From: Promicromonospora sp049532985
Lineage (GTDB): Bacteria; Actinomycetota; Actinomycetes; Actinomycetales; Cellulomonadaceae
Assembly: GCF_049532985.1 (NCBI RefSeq)
Contig: NZ_CP186693.1
Coordinates: 1,364,001-1,428,000 of the forward strand
Length of the DNA stretch: 64,000 nt
Direction of reading: 5' to 3'
The notes below the pieces were generated by a model. It worked only from the letters and a program-made list of their open reading frames with translations, did not search any database and was not told the DNA's origin. This document shows positions 7,104 to 15,620 of this stretch, one piece after another. Position numbers and translations under genes: made by a program. Every line of letters begins with the position of its first letter. The stretch's first letter is position 1.

Positions 7104-9024
7104 GCCGGAAGACCTGCGTCGCCGCCCCCGTGCAGGGCTGCTGCGTGAATCGCGTCCCGTCGGACCCCGTCGCGGCGCCGAGGGTGAGGCACGAGCCGCT
7201 GTGCCGGGCGGTGAAGGTGAGGCCGCCGCTGGTCGCGGTCGGGCGCCACTGCTGGTTGGTGCCGCCCACGAAGGACCAGAGGTGCACGGGGGCTCCGGCG
7301 CCGACCGCGCCCGGTCCGCCGTCGACGTCCCAGACCTTGCCCGCGTGCTGGTTGGTGACCTGGTACCAGCCGCCCGTGGTGGGGGTGAAGCGCCAGCGCT
7401 GGTTCGCCTGGTCCGCGGCGCCGCAGGCCCACTGCTGCAGGCCGGTGCCGTCGGCCGTGCCCCAGTCGGCGGCGTCGAGGCACTTGCCGCTGGCCGTCGG
7501 CACGACCTGGTACCAGGACGCCGGGTCGGGGTCGGCGGGGTCGGTGGACGCCTGGGGGTCCCAGGTGAAGGTGGCCACCGAGCGGCCGGGCAGGGTGTGG
7601 GTGAGCGAGCGGCCCTCGTCGGTGATCGAGAAGGTGCGGCTGCCGGACGAGGCGTTCACGACGAACGCGACCCGGGTGCCGTCCGGGTTCTGGAGCACGA
7701 CGTTCTGCAGCCCACCGGGCTGCTCGGTGGTCGAGCCGATGCGCCGGGCGCCGGGGTCGGCGAACTTGCTCAGGTGGCCCAGCACGTAGAACTCGGCATT
7801 GCGTGTCACGGAGCTGCCCGCGATCTCGACGACGCCGTTGCACCGGGTGCCGCAGTGGCCCTGGTGCGGTCCGCCGTTCTGGTCGAGCGCGAGATTCCAG
7901 GTGATGACCGTCTCGCCGCCGTTGCGCAGGTTGCGCACCACGAGGTTCTCCGCGTGCCAGATCAGCGTGTCCCCGAAGGTGCCGGCTGCGTTGTCGCTGT
8001 CCGTGCCGGAGCACTCGGTGAAGTACACCCGCTTGCCCGCGGCCACGACCTGGGCCTGTGCCTCGGGGGAGCCGCCGTAGCAGTGGAACGCGGCGCCGAC
8101 GACGCGGGCGATGCCCTGGGTCCCGGCGAACACGTCCAGCGGGTAGTCGGGGCGGTCCCAGTTGTGGTCGTAGGCAAAGATCTGGGTGCCTAGCCCCGCG
8201 GCCGTCAGGCGGGCGTCGAGCACCCGCAGGAACTGTGCCTGCTCGGCCGCCGTCATGCTCGTGGACGGGTAGCTCGTGGCGAAGAGCGGTTCGTTCTGGA
8301 CGGTGAGGTCGCTCAGCGTGACGCCCTGCTGCGCGTACGCCTGGATCGCCCGGACCAGGTAGTCGGCGTACTCGTCGTAGTTCTCGGGGCGCAGGCTGCC
8401 GCCGTTCAGGGAGCCGCCCGTCTTCATCCAGGCCGGCGGCGACCAGGGGCTGCCCATGAACCGGATGCCGGGGTTGACCGCCAGGGCCTGTCGCAGGACG
8501 GGCAGGATCTGCTGCTGGTCGCGGGCGATGCTGAACTGCCCGGGCGTGTCCTCGTAGGTGTAGAAGCCGCCCGCGTTGAAGTCGGTGCTGCCGAGCGGTT
8601 GGCGGAGGTAGCTCAGCCCGATGCCGTCGCCCGTGCGGGAGAACAGCGACCGCAGCAGCGTGTCGCGGGTCCCGGAGGGCAGGGCGCTGATCAGCGCGGC
8701 GGACGCCTCGGTCACCGAGGCCCCGGCGCCCGTGAAGCGCTGCGCCACCTGGCTCGGGTCGACGCGGATGTCGGTGGCCTGCGGGCCCGTGTCGAAGGCG
8801 AGGGCGCCGCCGTCGGTGAGCCGTTGGGTGCCGTCGGCGGTCGTGGTCCAGACGTGGGCACTGGTCGGGGCGGCGAACGGGGCCGCGGTCCCGCGGCCGG
8901 CGGACGGGTCGTCCGGGGTGAGGCCGGCCGCGGCGGCCGGGACCAGCCCGACGGCCGCGAGGGTCAGGACGCCGAGCGTGGCGAGCGCGGTGCGGAGGGG
9001 CCCGGTGCGGGTGGTGCGCGTCAT
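7087..9024 (-). CDS. Secreted GH30-family glycoside hydrolase with ricin-type CBM13
   Basis: The 645-residue protein has a signal peptide (basic MTRTTRTGPLR, hydrophobic core, Ala-rich end near residue 33) and is exported. Residues about 80-500 match family GH30 (glucosylceramidase-like beta-glycosidases): acid/base Glu245 in TVQNEP and nucleophile Glu337 in YFTECSG, within a retaining TIM barrel plus beta-side domain. After a Pro/Asp linker, residues about 510-645 form a beta-trefoil lectin with repeated Q-W motifs (LQQWACG, NQRWRF, NQQWRP). Likely substrates are beta-glucan, xylan or glucosides. The start at 9024 fits the signal peptide. A TetR gene lies divergently across a strong operator. 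Confidence 0.9.
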   Translation of the reverse strand: MTRTTRTGPLRTALATLGVLTLAAVGLVPAAAAGLTPDDPSAGRGTAAPFAAPTSAHVWTTTADGTQRLTDGGALAFDTGPQATDIRVDPSQVAQRFTGAGASVTEASAALISALPSGTRDTLLRSLFSRTGDGIGLSYLRQPLGSTDFNAGGFYTYEDTPGQFSIARDQQQILPVLRQALAVNPGIRFMGSPWSPPAWMKTGGSLNGGSLRPENYDEYADYLVRAIQAYAQQGVTLSDLTVQNEPLFATSYPSTSMTAAEQAQFLRVLDARLTAAGLGTQIFAYDHNWDRPDYPLDVFAGTQGIARVVGAAFHCYGGSPEAQAQVVAAGKRVYFTECSGTDSDNAAGTFGDTLIWHAENLVVRNLRNGGETVITWNLALDQNGGPHQGHCGTRCNGVVEIAGSSVTRNAEFYVLGHLSKFADPGARRIGSTTEQPGGLQNVVLQNPDGTRVAFVVNASSGSRTFSITDEGRSLTHTLPGRSVATFTWDPQASTDPADPDPASWYQVVPTASGKCLDAADWGTADGTGLQQWACGAADQANQRWRFTPTTGGWYQVTNQHAGKVWDVDGGPGAVGAGAPVHLWSFVGGTNQQWRPTATSGGLTFTARHSGSCLTLGAATGSDGTRFTQQPCTGAATQVFRLTRVG

Positions 9025-9060
9025 TGCGACTCCCATCTGTGGGTGATGTGCGGCGAGCCT

Positions 9061-9094
9061 ACCCCTACCTACCGAGTGCTCGGTAGGTAGGGGT
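9061..9094. promoter_or_regulatory. Perfect 34-bp TetR-type operator
   Basis: Bases 9061-9076 are the exact reverse complement of 9079-9094; the core is ACCGAGTGCTCGGT, very like known TetR-family operators. It lies between the divergent GH30 gene (start 9024) and tetR gene (start 9134) and should regulate both. Confidence 0.8.
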
Positions 9095-9133
9095 TGCCCT
9101 GATGTGCGCCACCGGGTCCGTAGACTCGCTCGG

Positions 9134-9757
9134 ATGACACGAGAAGCCGGTGCGGGCCGGGTGCGACGTCCTCCCGCCGAGCGCCGCGCGGAGATCCTGC
9201 GCATCGCGATGGAGACCTTCGCCGAGCGTGGTTACCAGAGCGCGTCGCTGGCCGAGATCGCGTCCCGGGTGGGACTGACCCAGGCAGGCGTGCTGCACTA
9301 CTTCTCGTCGAAGGCCGGTCTGCTCACCGGTGTGCTCGACCTGCGCGACTCGACCGACATCTCGGAGCTCGGCCACGAGCGTCCGCGCGGCCTGGCGTTC
9401 CTGCGGCATCTCGTCGACACCGTGCGCCGGAACGCCGGGCGCGAGGGGATCGTGCGGCTCTACACCGTGCTCGCCGCGGAGAGCGTGACCGCCGGCCACC
9501 CCGCACAGGAGTGGTTCCGTGGCCGCTACGCGGGCCTGCTCGACCTGGTGGTCGAGGCACTCGACGACGCCGCGGCCCAGGGCGAGATCCCCGCCGACGT
9601 CGACGCCGCCACCACCGCCCGGGTGATCGTCGCGACGATGGACGGCCTCCAGCTCCAGTGGTTGCTGGCACCGGGCTCGGTCGACATGGCCGAGGCGACC
9701 GAGGTGGCGATCGTGCGGCTGATCGGCCGCGACCTGCCGCCGTCGTCGGACCGCTGA
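9134..9757 (+). CDS. TetR-family transcriptional regulator
   Basis: The 207-residue regulator has a standard TetR helix-turn-helix near residues 20-60 (SLAEIASRVGLTQAGVLHYF, then SSKAGLL) and a helical ligand domain ending in a TetR_C-like segment. The ATG at 9134 was preferred over an earlier in-frame GTG because it gives the usual short basic N-terminus. It faces the secreted GH30 enzyme across the perfect palindrome at 9061-9094 and is the obvious repressor of that gene and of itself. The ligand may be a sugar or a cell-wall-derived signal; this is inference. Confidence 0.9.
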   Translation: MTREAGAGRVRRPPAERRAEILRIAMETFAERGYQSASLAEIASRVGLTQAGVLHYFSSKAGLLTGVLDLRDSTDISELGHERPRGLAFLRHLVDTVRRNAGREGIVRLYTVLAAESVTAGHPAQEWFRGRYAGLLDLVVEALDDAAAQGEIPADVDAATTARVIVATMDGLQLQWLLAPGSVDMAEATEVAIVRLIGRDLPPSSDR

Positions 9758-9798
9758 ACGCAGGCCGCCCACGTGGCGCCGTGAGCCGTACCGGTTCG

Positions 9799-11301
9799 TC
9801 AGGTCGAGGGTCTGCGGGCCAGGTCGAGACGGGCCTCGCCCGGGCCGTCCGTGTCGTAGGCGACCCACCACGTGCCGTCGTGCGATCGGGTCACCTCGCG
9901 CAGCCTCGCTGACGTGGTGACCCGCACCAGCAGCGAGGGGAGACGCCACGACCTCGCGGTGAGGTCGATCGCGGCCGTCGTGGCGCCTGACGGCTCCGGC
10001 GCTGAAGGTTCCGGGCCCGCGGAACCTCCGGGGCGCACCTGGAACCGGACCGTGCCGGCACCGGTCCAGCGGAGCGTCGCCGTCGCGCTGTCCGGTTCGG
10101 CCGTGGGGTGGGCGGCGGCGTCGATCGTCAGGTCGCTCACCAGGCGGAACCAGCCGACCGGCCCTGGCTCCTCGGGGCGCCAGTGCGCGGTGAGCGGGTG
10201 GAACTGGCCGTCGAGCCGGCCCCGGTCGCCCCCGACGTCCTCCGCGCCGACCATGAGGTGCGGCTGCAGCACCGTGGTGGCCACCCGGCGTGCCGTGATC
10301 ACCTGGCGGGTGGCCCGCGGTCCGTCGAACGTCTCCAGTGCTGCCCGGGTCCGGGCCGGTAGGTCGGGCGCGCCGAGTGCGGCCACCAGAGGGGCCAGCG
10401 CGAGGTCCCGGTGGTGGCCGATGGGTCCCGTGTGGTCGGGGAACGGGGCGCGCTCGCGCCCCACCACCGACCAGATCCAGACCCCGACGCCGGAGGCGTA
10501 CTCCTGCAGGTCCATCCCGTAGGACCGGTCGTACGGGCCCACCATGTTCGCCAGCCCCGCGTGGTAGTGCCGCGCGATCTCGTCCCACAGCGCGAGCTCG
10601 ACGGCGGCCGCCCGCGCCGTCGTCGCCGGGTCGAGGCCGTGCCGGCGCCAGAGGGCCAGCCCGTACAGGTCGATGCCGTAGTAGGTGGGGGAGTTGTACT
10701 CCTCGAACGTGCCGTGCTCCTCGAAGCGGTCGAAGACCTCGCCCGCCAGGTGCAGGCCCTGCTCGTCCCATGCCGCGTTCCCCGTGCGGCGTCCGACGGC
10801 ATGCAGCAGGAAGGCCGCCATGAGCGCGATGTTCGAGTAGCCGGGGTCCACACGGCGTGCGCTCGTGCCGGTGGCGGCCAGGACGAGGGCCGCGTCGATC
10901 CGGCTCAGCAGCGCCGGCGGCAGCACGCCGGCGTGGGCGGCCACGACCTGGAGCAGCGTGCAGCCGATGAACTCGCGCCAGTTCGGGTCGTAGTCCCGCC
11001 ACTCGCGGGCGTGCTCGGGGGAGGGGTCCGGCTCGGCGGGCGAGCGGCGCCACGTCCCGTGCCACGGCACCGCCGGGTCGTCCCACTGCTGGTCCAGCAC
11101 GGCGCCGAGGGCGGCGACGGCGCGGTCGACGTCGGCCGTCGCACCGCCGTCCGCCGCCCGGGACAGGAGGCCCAGGGCGTACCAGCAGGTCTCGCGCACG
11201 TGATGGTCGTGCGGTCCGGCCGCCCAGGTGGGATCCGCGAGCAGCGACGCCCGCGGGTCCCACCAGCCGTCCAGCACCTCCAGCGGCCCGGCAGAGCCCA
11301 T
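9799..11301 (-). CDS. DUF2264-like alpha/alpha-toroid protein
   Basis: The 500-residue soluble protein looks like the DUF2264/heparinase-like helical-toroid group: an all-helical N-terminal two thirds with Trp/Tyr/His-rich segments (SPTYYGIDLYGLALW, WREFIGCTLLQVV, YSNIALMAAFLL) followed by a beta-rich C-terminal domain from about residue 330. Such folds occur in polysaccharide lyases and unsaturated uronyl hydrolases, so a carbohydrate role is plausible, but I see no proven catalytic set. There is no signal peptide. Its ATG overlaps the stop of the LLM gene upstream as TGATG, so the two are translationally coupled. Confidence 0.65.
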   Translation of the reverse strand: MGSAGPLEVLDGWWDPRASLLADPTWAAGPHDHHVRETCWYALGLLSRAADGGATADVDRAVAALGAVLDQQWDDPAVPWHGTWRRSPAEPDPSPEHAREWRDYDPNWREFIGCTLLQVVAAHAGVLPPALLSRIDAALVLAATGTSARRVDPGYSNIALMAAFLLHAVGRRTGNAAWDEQGLHLAGEVFDRFEEHGTFEEYNSPTYYGIDLYGLALWRRHGLDPATTARAAAVELALWDEIARHYHAGLANMVGPYDRSYGMDLQEYASGVGVWIWSVVGRERAPFPDHTGPIGHHRDLALAPLVAALGAPDLPARTRAALETFDGPRATRQVITARRVATTVLQPHLMVGAEDVGGDRGRLDGQFHPLTAHWRPEEPGPVGWFRLVSDLTIDAAAHPTAEPDSATATLRWTGAGTVRFQVRPGGSAGPEPSAPEPSGATTAAIDLTARSWRLPSLLVRVTTSARLREVTRSHDGTWWVAYDTDGPGEARLDLARRPST

Positions 11302-12182
11302 CAGACGTCCCGCAGCCGGGGCACGACGTCCTCGGCCAGCCGGGTCGCCCACGGCACCGGGTCCTGGTAGAGCGGCGGCATGAGGGCGACGAGCGTGATG
11401 CCGAGCGCGCTGTACCGCTCCATGCCGGCGAGGAAGCCGTCGACGTCGCCGGTGGGGTCGCCCTGGAAGAGCATGGTCTTCTCGATGGCGTCGTAGTCGG
11501 TGCCGAGCCGGTCGCAGTGCTCGCGGAGCACGTCGAGCTTGTGGCCGACCATCTCCACCCCCTCCGGGCCCGGCGCGCCGAAGAGGTTGCACGCCTGGGC
11601 GTACTGGGCCACCAGCCGCAGGGTCTTGCGCTCGCCGCCGCCGCCGATCATGACGGGTACCGCGCCGCGGGGCGGACGCGGCAGGTTGATGGTCTCCGCG
11701 AGGTGGTAGTGCTTGCCGTCGTAGGCGCCGTCGTCGTCCGACCACATCTGGCGGCAGATCTGCAGGGTCTCCTCCAGGCGCTCGAAGCGTTCGGCGACGG
11801 GCGGGAACGGCACGCCGAGGCCGGCGTGCTCACGGTCGTACCAGGCCGCCCCGATGCCCAGCATCGCCCGACCGCGGGACAGGACGTCCAGCGTGGAGAC
11901 CGTCTTGGCCAGCAGCCCGGGGTACCGGTAGGTGACACCCGTGACCAGCAGGCTCAGCCGGACGTTCTTCGTGACGCCGGCGAGGTAGCCGAGCGTCGTG
12001 TACCCCTCCAGCATCGGCTCGTAGGGGCCACCCGTGTGGAGCATCTGGAACCAGTGGTCCATGACGGTCATGAGGCTCACACCGCCGTCGTCGGCGATCC
12101 GTGCGGTCTCGGTGAGGCGATCGGCCAGAGTGGTCTCCCACTCGGGGTGCGTGAACGTGGAGTAGTGCAGGCCTAGGTCCAT
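11301..12182 (-). CDS. LLM-class F420-dependent oxidoreductase
   Basis: The 293-residue protein is a luciferase-like monooxygenase-family TIM barrel. Typical segments are LGLHYSTFTHPEW at the N-terminus, VSLMTVMDHW, VTYRYPGLLAKTVSTLDVLS, RAMLGIGAAWYDREHAGLG, and PVMIGGGGERKTLRLVAQYA, which match the F420-dependent branch of the family. It would transfer hydride between F420H2 and an unknown substrate. The only F420 biosynthesis gene in the window is the unusual fbiC at 36259. The gene is first of a two-gene unit with the DUF2264-like gene, with TGATG coupling. Confidence 0.88.
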   Translation of the reverse strand: MDLGLHYSTFTHPEWETTLADRLTETARIADDGGVSLMTVMDHWFQMLHTGGPYEPMLEGYTTLGYLAGVTKNVRLSLLVTGVTYRYPGLLAKTVSTLDVLSRGRAMLGIGAAWYDREHAGLGVPFPPVAERFERLEETLQICRQMWSDDDGAYDGKHYHLAETINLPRPPRGAVPVMIGGGGERKTLRLVAQYAQACNLFGAPGPEGVEMVGHKLDVLREHCDRLGTDYDAIEKTMLFQGDPTGDVDGFLAGMERYSALGITLVALMPPLYQDPVPWATRLAEDVVPRLRDV

Positions 12183-12339
12183 GGTTCCCGACGCTATGCC
12201 GTCGCCGCTCCGACAGCCAGGGATCGTCCGTCCCCGGACCAGGACGGCACCGGACCGGCGGGCGTCCCCCCAGGGAACGACGGCAAGATCCACCTGTCGG
12301 GGGAGGTGTGCGCCCCCGGGCCCGGCCTACTGTGGCGGC

Positions 12340-12609
12340 ATGGCGACCGGTGGATCCGACGAGGAGCGCGACGACGACACCACGCCGACCGTGGGCTCGA
12401 GCTGGGGCGTGGGGATCGCGGTCGGCCTCGGCATCGGGGTGGCGTTCGGTGTGGCGCTGGACAACATCGCCCTGGGCATCGTGTTCGGGGCGGCGTTCGC
12501 GCCGGTGTTCGCGATGCTGAACGCCGGGTCCGGGCCGGGGCGGCGCAAGGAGCCGGGCGGCGACCCGCAGCGGCCGGGCACCACCCCGCCGGACTCCCGC
12601 GCCCGCTGA
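12340..12609 (+). CDS. Small membrane protein (glycine-zipper-like)
   Basis: An 89-residue protein with an acidic N-terminus, two glycine-rich hydrophobic segments (WGVGIAVGLGIGVAFGVAL and LGIVFGAAFAPVFAML, about residues 22-60) and a hydrophilic Pro/Arg-rich tail. Similar short proteins are common next to unrelated genes in actinobacteria and have no known function. The ATG at 12340 gives a sensible start; the open frame further upstream overlaps the divergent LLM promoter and is unlikely to be translated. Confidence 0.6.
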   Translation: MATGGSDEERDDDTTPTVGSSWGVGIAVGLGIGVAFGVALDNIALGIVFGAAFAPVFAMLNAGSGPGRRKEPGGDPQRPGTTPPDSRAR

Positions 12610-12693
12610 CCGGCGGGCCGCACCCGTCCAGCAGCGCAGTCGCCCAGCAGCCCGAGGCCCGCCCCGCGCCGGTGTCGCGACCGGGTCAGCGGG

Positions 12694-13461
12694 TCAGGGA
12701 ACGGACAGGGAACGGACCGTACGGTGCGGCCGGAAGCCCAGGCGTGCGTACAGGTGACCCGGCGTGTCACCCACCTCGGCGGCGATCCCGACCGGGCCGG
12801 CACCCTCGGCGCGCAGCGCCCCGACCGCGTGGCGCAGCAGTGCCGTGGCCACGCCGTGCCCCCGGTGCTCCGGGGCCACGAAGACGTCCTCGACCACGCC
12901 CTGCCCCGACGGCGCACGCCAGGCGCACACGAATCCGGCGACGTCCCCCCGCCGCTCCGCGCAGAAGTAGGTCGCGTGCCGTTCGAGGGCCTGCCGGTGG
13001 GCGACCGTGGCGTCGGTGTCGGCCACGGGCCGCTCCGGCACGCCGTGGCGCGCGTCCTCCTCGAGGTGGTCCGTGCGCAGCATGGCACGCCGCGCCGCCC
13101 AGGCGGGGTCGGCGTCCTCGGCACGCAGCATGCGATGCTGCGGTGCCGTGCCGGCGAGCGCCTGCCGGTCCGGCAGCACGAGGCGGAGCTCGTCCTCGGC
13201 CGCCCAGCCGTCGAGCAGCAGCTCCGCCTCGACCCAGCGTGGTGTACGGTCCTCGACCACGACCCGCCGGCATCCGCGCGCCGCCGCCGTCGCGAGGTCC
13301 TGCCGCAGCACCTCGGTGTCGCGGGGTGTCACGGCGTACAGGAAGGTGGCCAGACCGAGCCGCGGTGCGGCCTCCCGGCGGGCCAGGCAGGAGCCGTCGA
13401 GCTGCTCGTGGGTGCTGGCCAGGCCCCAGAACCGGACCGTGTCGTCCTCGGGTGCGGGCAT
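12694..13461 (-). CDS. GNAT-family N-acetyltransferase
   Basis: The 255-residue protein has a C-terminal GNAT acetyltransferase domain: strand-rich segment GDVAGFVCAWRA, then VVEDVFVAPEHRGHGVATAL, which includes the acetyl-CoA pyrophosphate-binding R-G-x-G-x-A motif, and the terminal LYARLGFRPHRTV. The N-terminal half looks like a degenerate second GNAT-like fold (LGLATFLYAVTPRD, RWVEAELLLDGW). The acceptor is unknown. It is a single gene, divergent from the DHA2 exporter at 13588 with 126 bases between starts, so the two might share control. Confidence 0.85.
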   Translation of the reverse strand: MPAPEDDTVRFWGLASTHEQLDGSCLARREAAPRLGLATFLYAVTPRDTEVLRQDLATAAARGCRRVVVEDRTPRWVEAELLLDGWAAEDELRLVLPDRQALAGTAPQHRMLRAEDADPAWAARRAMLRTDHLEEDARHGVPERPVADTDATVAHRQALERHATYFCAERRGDVAGFVCAWRAPSGQGVVEDVFVAPEHRGHGVATALLRHAVGALRAEGAGPVGIAAEVGDTPGHLYARLGFRPHRTVRSLSVP

Positions 13462-13587
13462 GGGCCCACCGTAGCGGCGGTCGCCGTCTCCCCGCGCCGA
13501 CCCCGGCCCGTCGTGTCAGTCTGCTGCGTGGGGCACGCGCACCGGCGCACGGACCGCGCCGTCCGCCCGGGACCTGGGAGGCGCCGC

Positions 13588-15594
13588 ATGACCGCACCGA
13601 TTGCAGAGGCAGAGCCGCAGGCGTTGCCGAAGGGCAGGGTCTGGGCCATCTTCGGCGGGCTGATGCTCGCGATGCTGCTCGCCGCGCTCGACCAGACCAT
13701 CGTGGCCACGGCGCTGCCCACCATCGTGTCCGACCTGGGCGGCGCCGAGCACCTGTCCTGGGTCGTGACGGCGTACATGCTGGCCAGCACCGCGACCACC
13801 GTGCTCTGGGGCAAGCTCGGCGACCTGTTCGGACGCAAGCCGCTCTTCCTCGCCTGCATCGTCATCTTCCTCGCCGGATCGGTGCTGGCCGGCACGTCGC
13901 AGACCATGGGTCAGCTCATCGCCTGGCGTGCCCTGCAGGGCGTCGGGGGCGGCGGGCTCATGGTGCTGTCGCAGGCGATCATCGGCGACGTGGTGCCGCC
14001 CCGGGACCGCGGCCGGTACCAGGGTCTGTTCGGGGCGGTCTTCGGTGTCTCGTCGGTCGCGGGGCCGCTGCTGGGCGGGTTCTTCGTCGACAACCTCGAC
14101 TGGCGCTGGGTGTTCTACGTCAACGTGCCCGTCGGCGCCCTCGCGCTGGTGGCCGTCGCCGCGGTGCTACCGCGCATCGCGACCGGGACGCGGCCGCGCA
14201 TCGACTACGCGGGCATCGTCCTGCTGGCCACGGTCTCGACCGCGATCGTGCTGCTCACGAGCCTGGGCGGCACCACGTGGGGGTGGAGCTCGGCGCCCGT
14301 GTACGCGATGGCGGCGCTCACGGTGGCCGGCCTCGTCGCGTTCGTCGCCGTCGAGCGGCGTGCCCCCGAGCCGGTGCTGCCGCTGCACCTGTTCCGCGAC
14401 AAGGTGTTCTCCGTCGCCGCGGTGATCGGGTTCGCGGTGGGCTTCGCGATGTTCGGCGCCATCACCTACCTGCCGCTGTACCTGCAGACGGTCAAGGGTT
14501 CCACGCCCACCGAGTCCGGGCTGGAGATGACGCCGATGATGCTCGGCCTGCTGCTCACGTCGATCGGCTCGGGCCAGCTCATCTCGCGCACCGGCCGCTA
14601 CAAGATCTACCCGATCCTCGGTACGGCGGTGACCGCGGCCGGCCTCTACCTGCTCTCCCTCATGGACCAGGCCACGACGACGCTCCAGGCCGGCCTGAGC
14701 ATGTTCGTGCTCGGCGCAGGGCTCGGCATGGTGACGCAGGTGCTGGTCATCGCCGTGCAGAACGCCGTCAGCTACCGCGACCTGGGTACCGCGACCTCGG
14801 GCACCACCTACTTCCGCACCATCGGCTCGTCCGTCGGCGTGGCGGTGTTCGGCACGGTGTTCGCGAACCGGCTCGCGGCCGAGCTGGCCCGGTCGGTCCC
14901 GGGCGGGGCGCAGGGCCCGTGCGGGCCCGAGTCCCTGTCGGCGTCCACGCAGGCGCTCGCGCAGTGCCCGCCCGAGGTGCAGACGTGGTTCCTCGACGCG
15001 TACACGGGCGCTCTGCACGTCGTGTTCCTCGGGGCGGTGCCCGTGGCGCTGCTGGCGTTCGCGCTGACGTGGCTGCTGCCCGAGGTCGAGCTGCGCACGG
15101 CCACGCGCGGCGGCGACGGCACCGAGGCGGGGCATGCGGCGGGAGCGTCGTTCGCGCTGCCGTCGTCCCGCACGTCGCTGGAGGAGCTGCGCATGATCCT
15201 GTGGCGCCGCGTGGGCAAGCGCGACCCGCTGCGGGTCTACGACCTGGTCGCGGCCGACGTCGGGCTGTCGGCGCGGGAGGCGTGGATGCTCACGAGGGTC
15301 TCGCTCAAGCGGACCCGTTCCCTGCGGCTCATGGCCGAGCGCACCGGCGCCGACCAGGACGTGGTGCGGGTCGTGGCGGGTTCTCTCGAGACCCGTGGCC
15401 TCGTGACCGTCGACGGCGACACGGTGCGGGCGCTGCCGGCCGGTGACGCCGTCGCCGAGGCGATCCGGGAGGCCGAGCGGGAGCGGTTGCGGCGGTACGT
15501 CGCCGAGTGGCCCGACGGCGACGAGCCGGAGGTCGCGCAGCTCGTGGACCAGCTCACGCGCGACCTCCTGACGGACGCGGCCGACCGCACCTGA
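13588..15594 (+). CDS. DHA2 (EmrB/QacA) 14-TM exporter with C-terminal winged-helix-like tail
   Basis: The 668-residue protein is a proton-driven drug exporter of the DHA2 branch. It shows LDQTIVATALPTIVSDLGG in helix 1, WVVTAYMLASTATTVLWGKL in helix 2, GDLFGRKPLFL in loop 2-3 and RALQGVGGGGLMVLSQAII as motif C. After the last helix (near residue 490) comes a cytoplasmic tail of about 170 residues, LEELRMILWRRVGKRDPLR to the end. It contains helix-turn-helix-like text (MAERTGADQDVVRVVAGSLE, then TRGLVTVDGDTVRAL) resembling a MarR wing. Start at ATG 13588 with GGGAGG upstream. No dedicated regulator is adjacent, so the tail might sense or regulate (speculative). Confidence 0.88.
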   Translation: MTAPIAEAEPQALPKGRVWAIFGGLMLAMLLAALDQTIVATALPTIVSDLGGAEHLSWVVTAYMLASTATTVLWGKLGDLFGRKPLFLACIVIFLAGSVLAGTSQTMGQLIAWRALQGVGGGGLMVLSQAIIGDVVPPRDRGRYQGLFGAVFGVSSVAGPLLGGFFVDNLDWRWVFYVNVPVGALALVAVAAVLPRIATGTRPRIDYAGIVLLATVSTAIVLLTSLGGTTWGWSSAPVYAMAALTVAGLVAFVAVERRAPEPVLPLHLFRDKVFSVAAVIGFAVGFAMFGAITYLPLYLQTVKGSTPTESGLEMTPMMLGLLLTSIGSGQLISRTGRYKIYPILGTAVTAAGLYLLSLMDQATTTLQAGLSMFVLGAGLGMVTQVLVIAVQNAVSYRDLGTATSGTTYFRTIGSSVGVAVFGTVFANRLAAELARSVPGGAQGPCGPESLSASTQALAQCPPEVQTWFLDAYTGALHVVFLGAVPVALLAFALTWLLPEVELRTATRGGDGTEAGHAAGASFALPSSRTSLEELRMILWRRVGKRDPLRVYDLVAADVGLSAREAWMLTRVSLKRTRSLRLMAERTGADQDVVRVVAGSLETRGLVTVDGDTVRALPAGDAVAEAIREAERERLRRYVAEWPDGDEPEVAQLVDQLTRDLLTDAADRT

Positions 15595-15620
15595 CGGCCG
15601 CCCGCCGCCGGCCTCGTCGG

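Noticed and set aside
8599..9090. Open frame antisense to the GH30 signal-peptide end
   Set aside because: Shadow of the GH30 gene; Gly/Arg/Ala-rich and crosses the TetR operator.
12306..15446. 1046-codon open frame on the plus strand
   Set aside because: Overlaps the small membrane protein, GNAT and DHA2 genes in another frame and is Arg/Pro/Ala-rich with no family match; the DHA2 gene explains the region.
13588..15594. Tail of the DHA2 gene as a separate fused regulator gene
   Set aside because: No stop, start or ribosome site separates it; it is one continuous reading frame, so it is kept as a domain.
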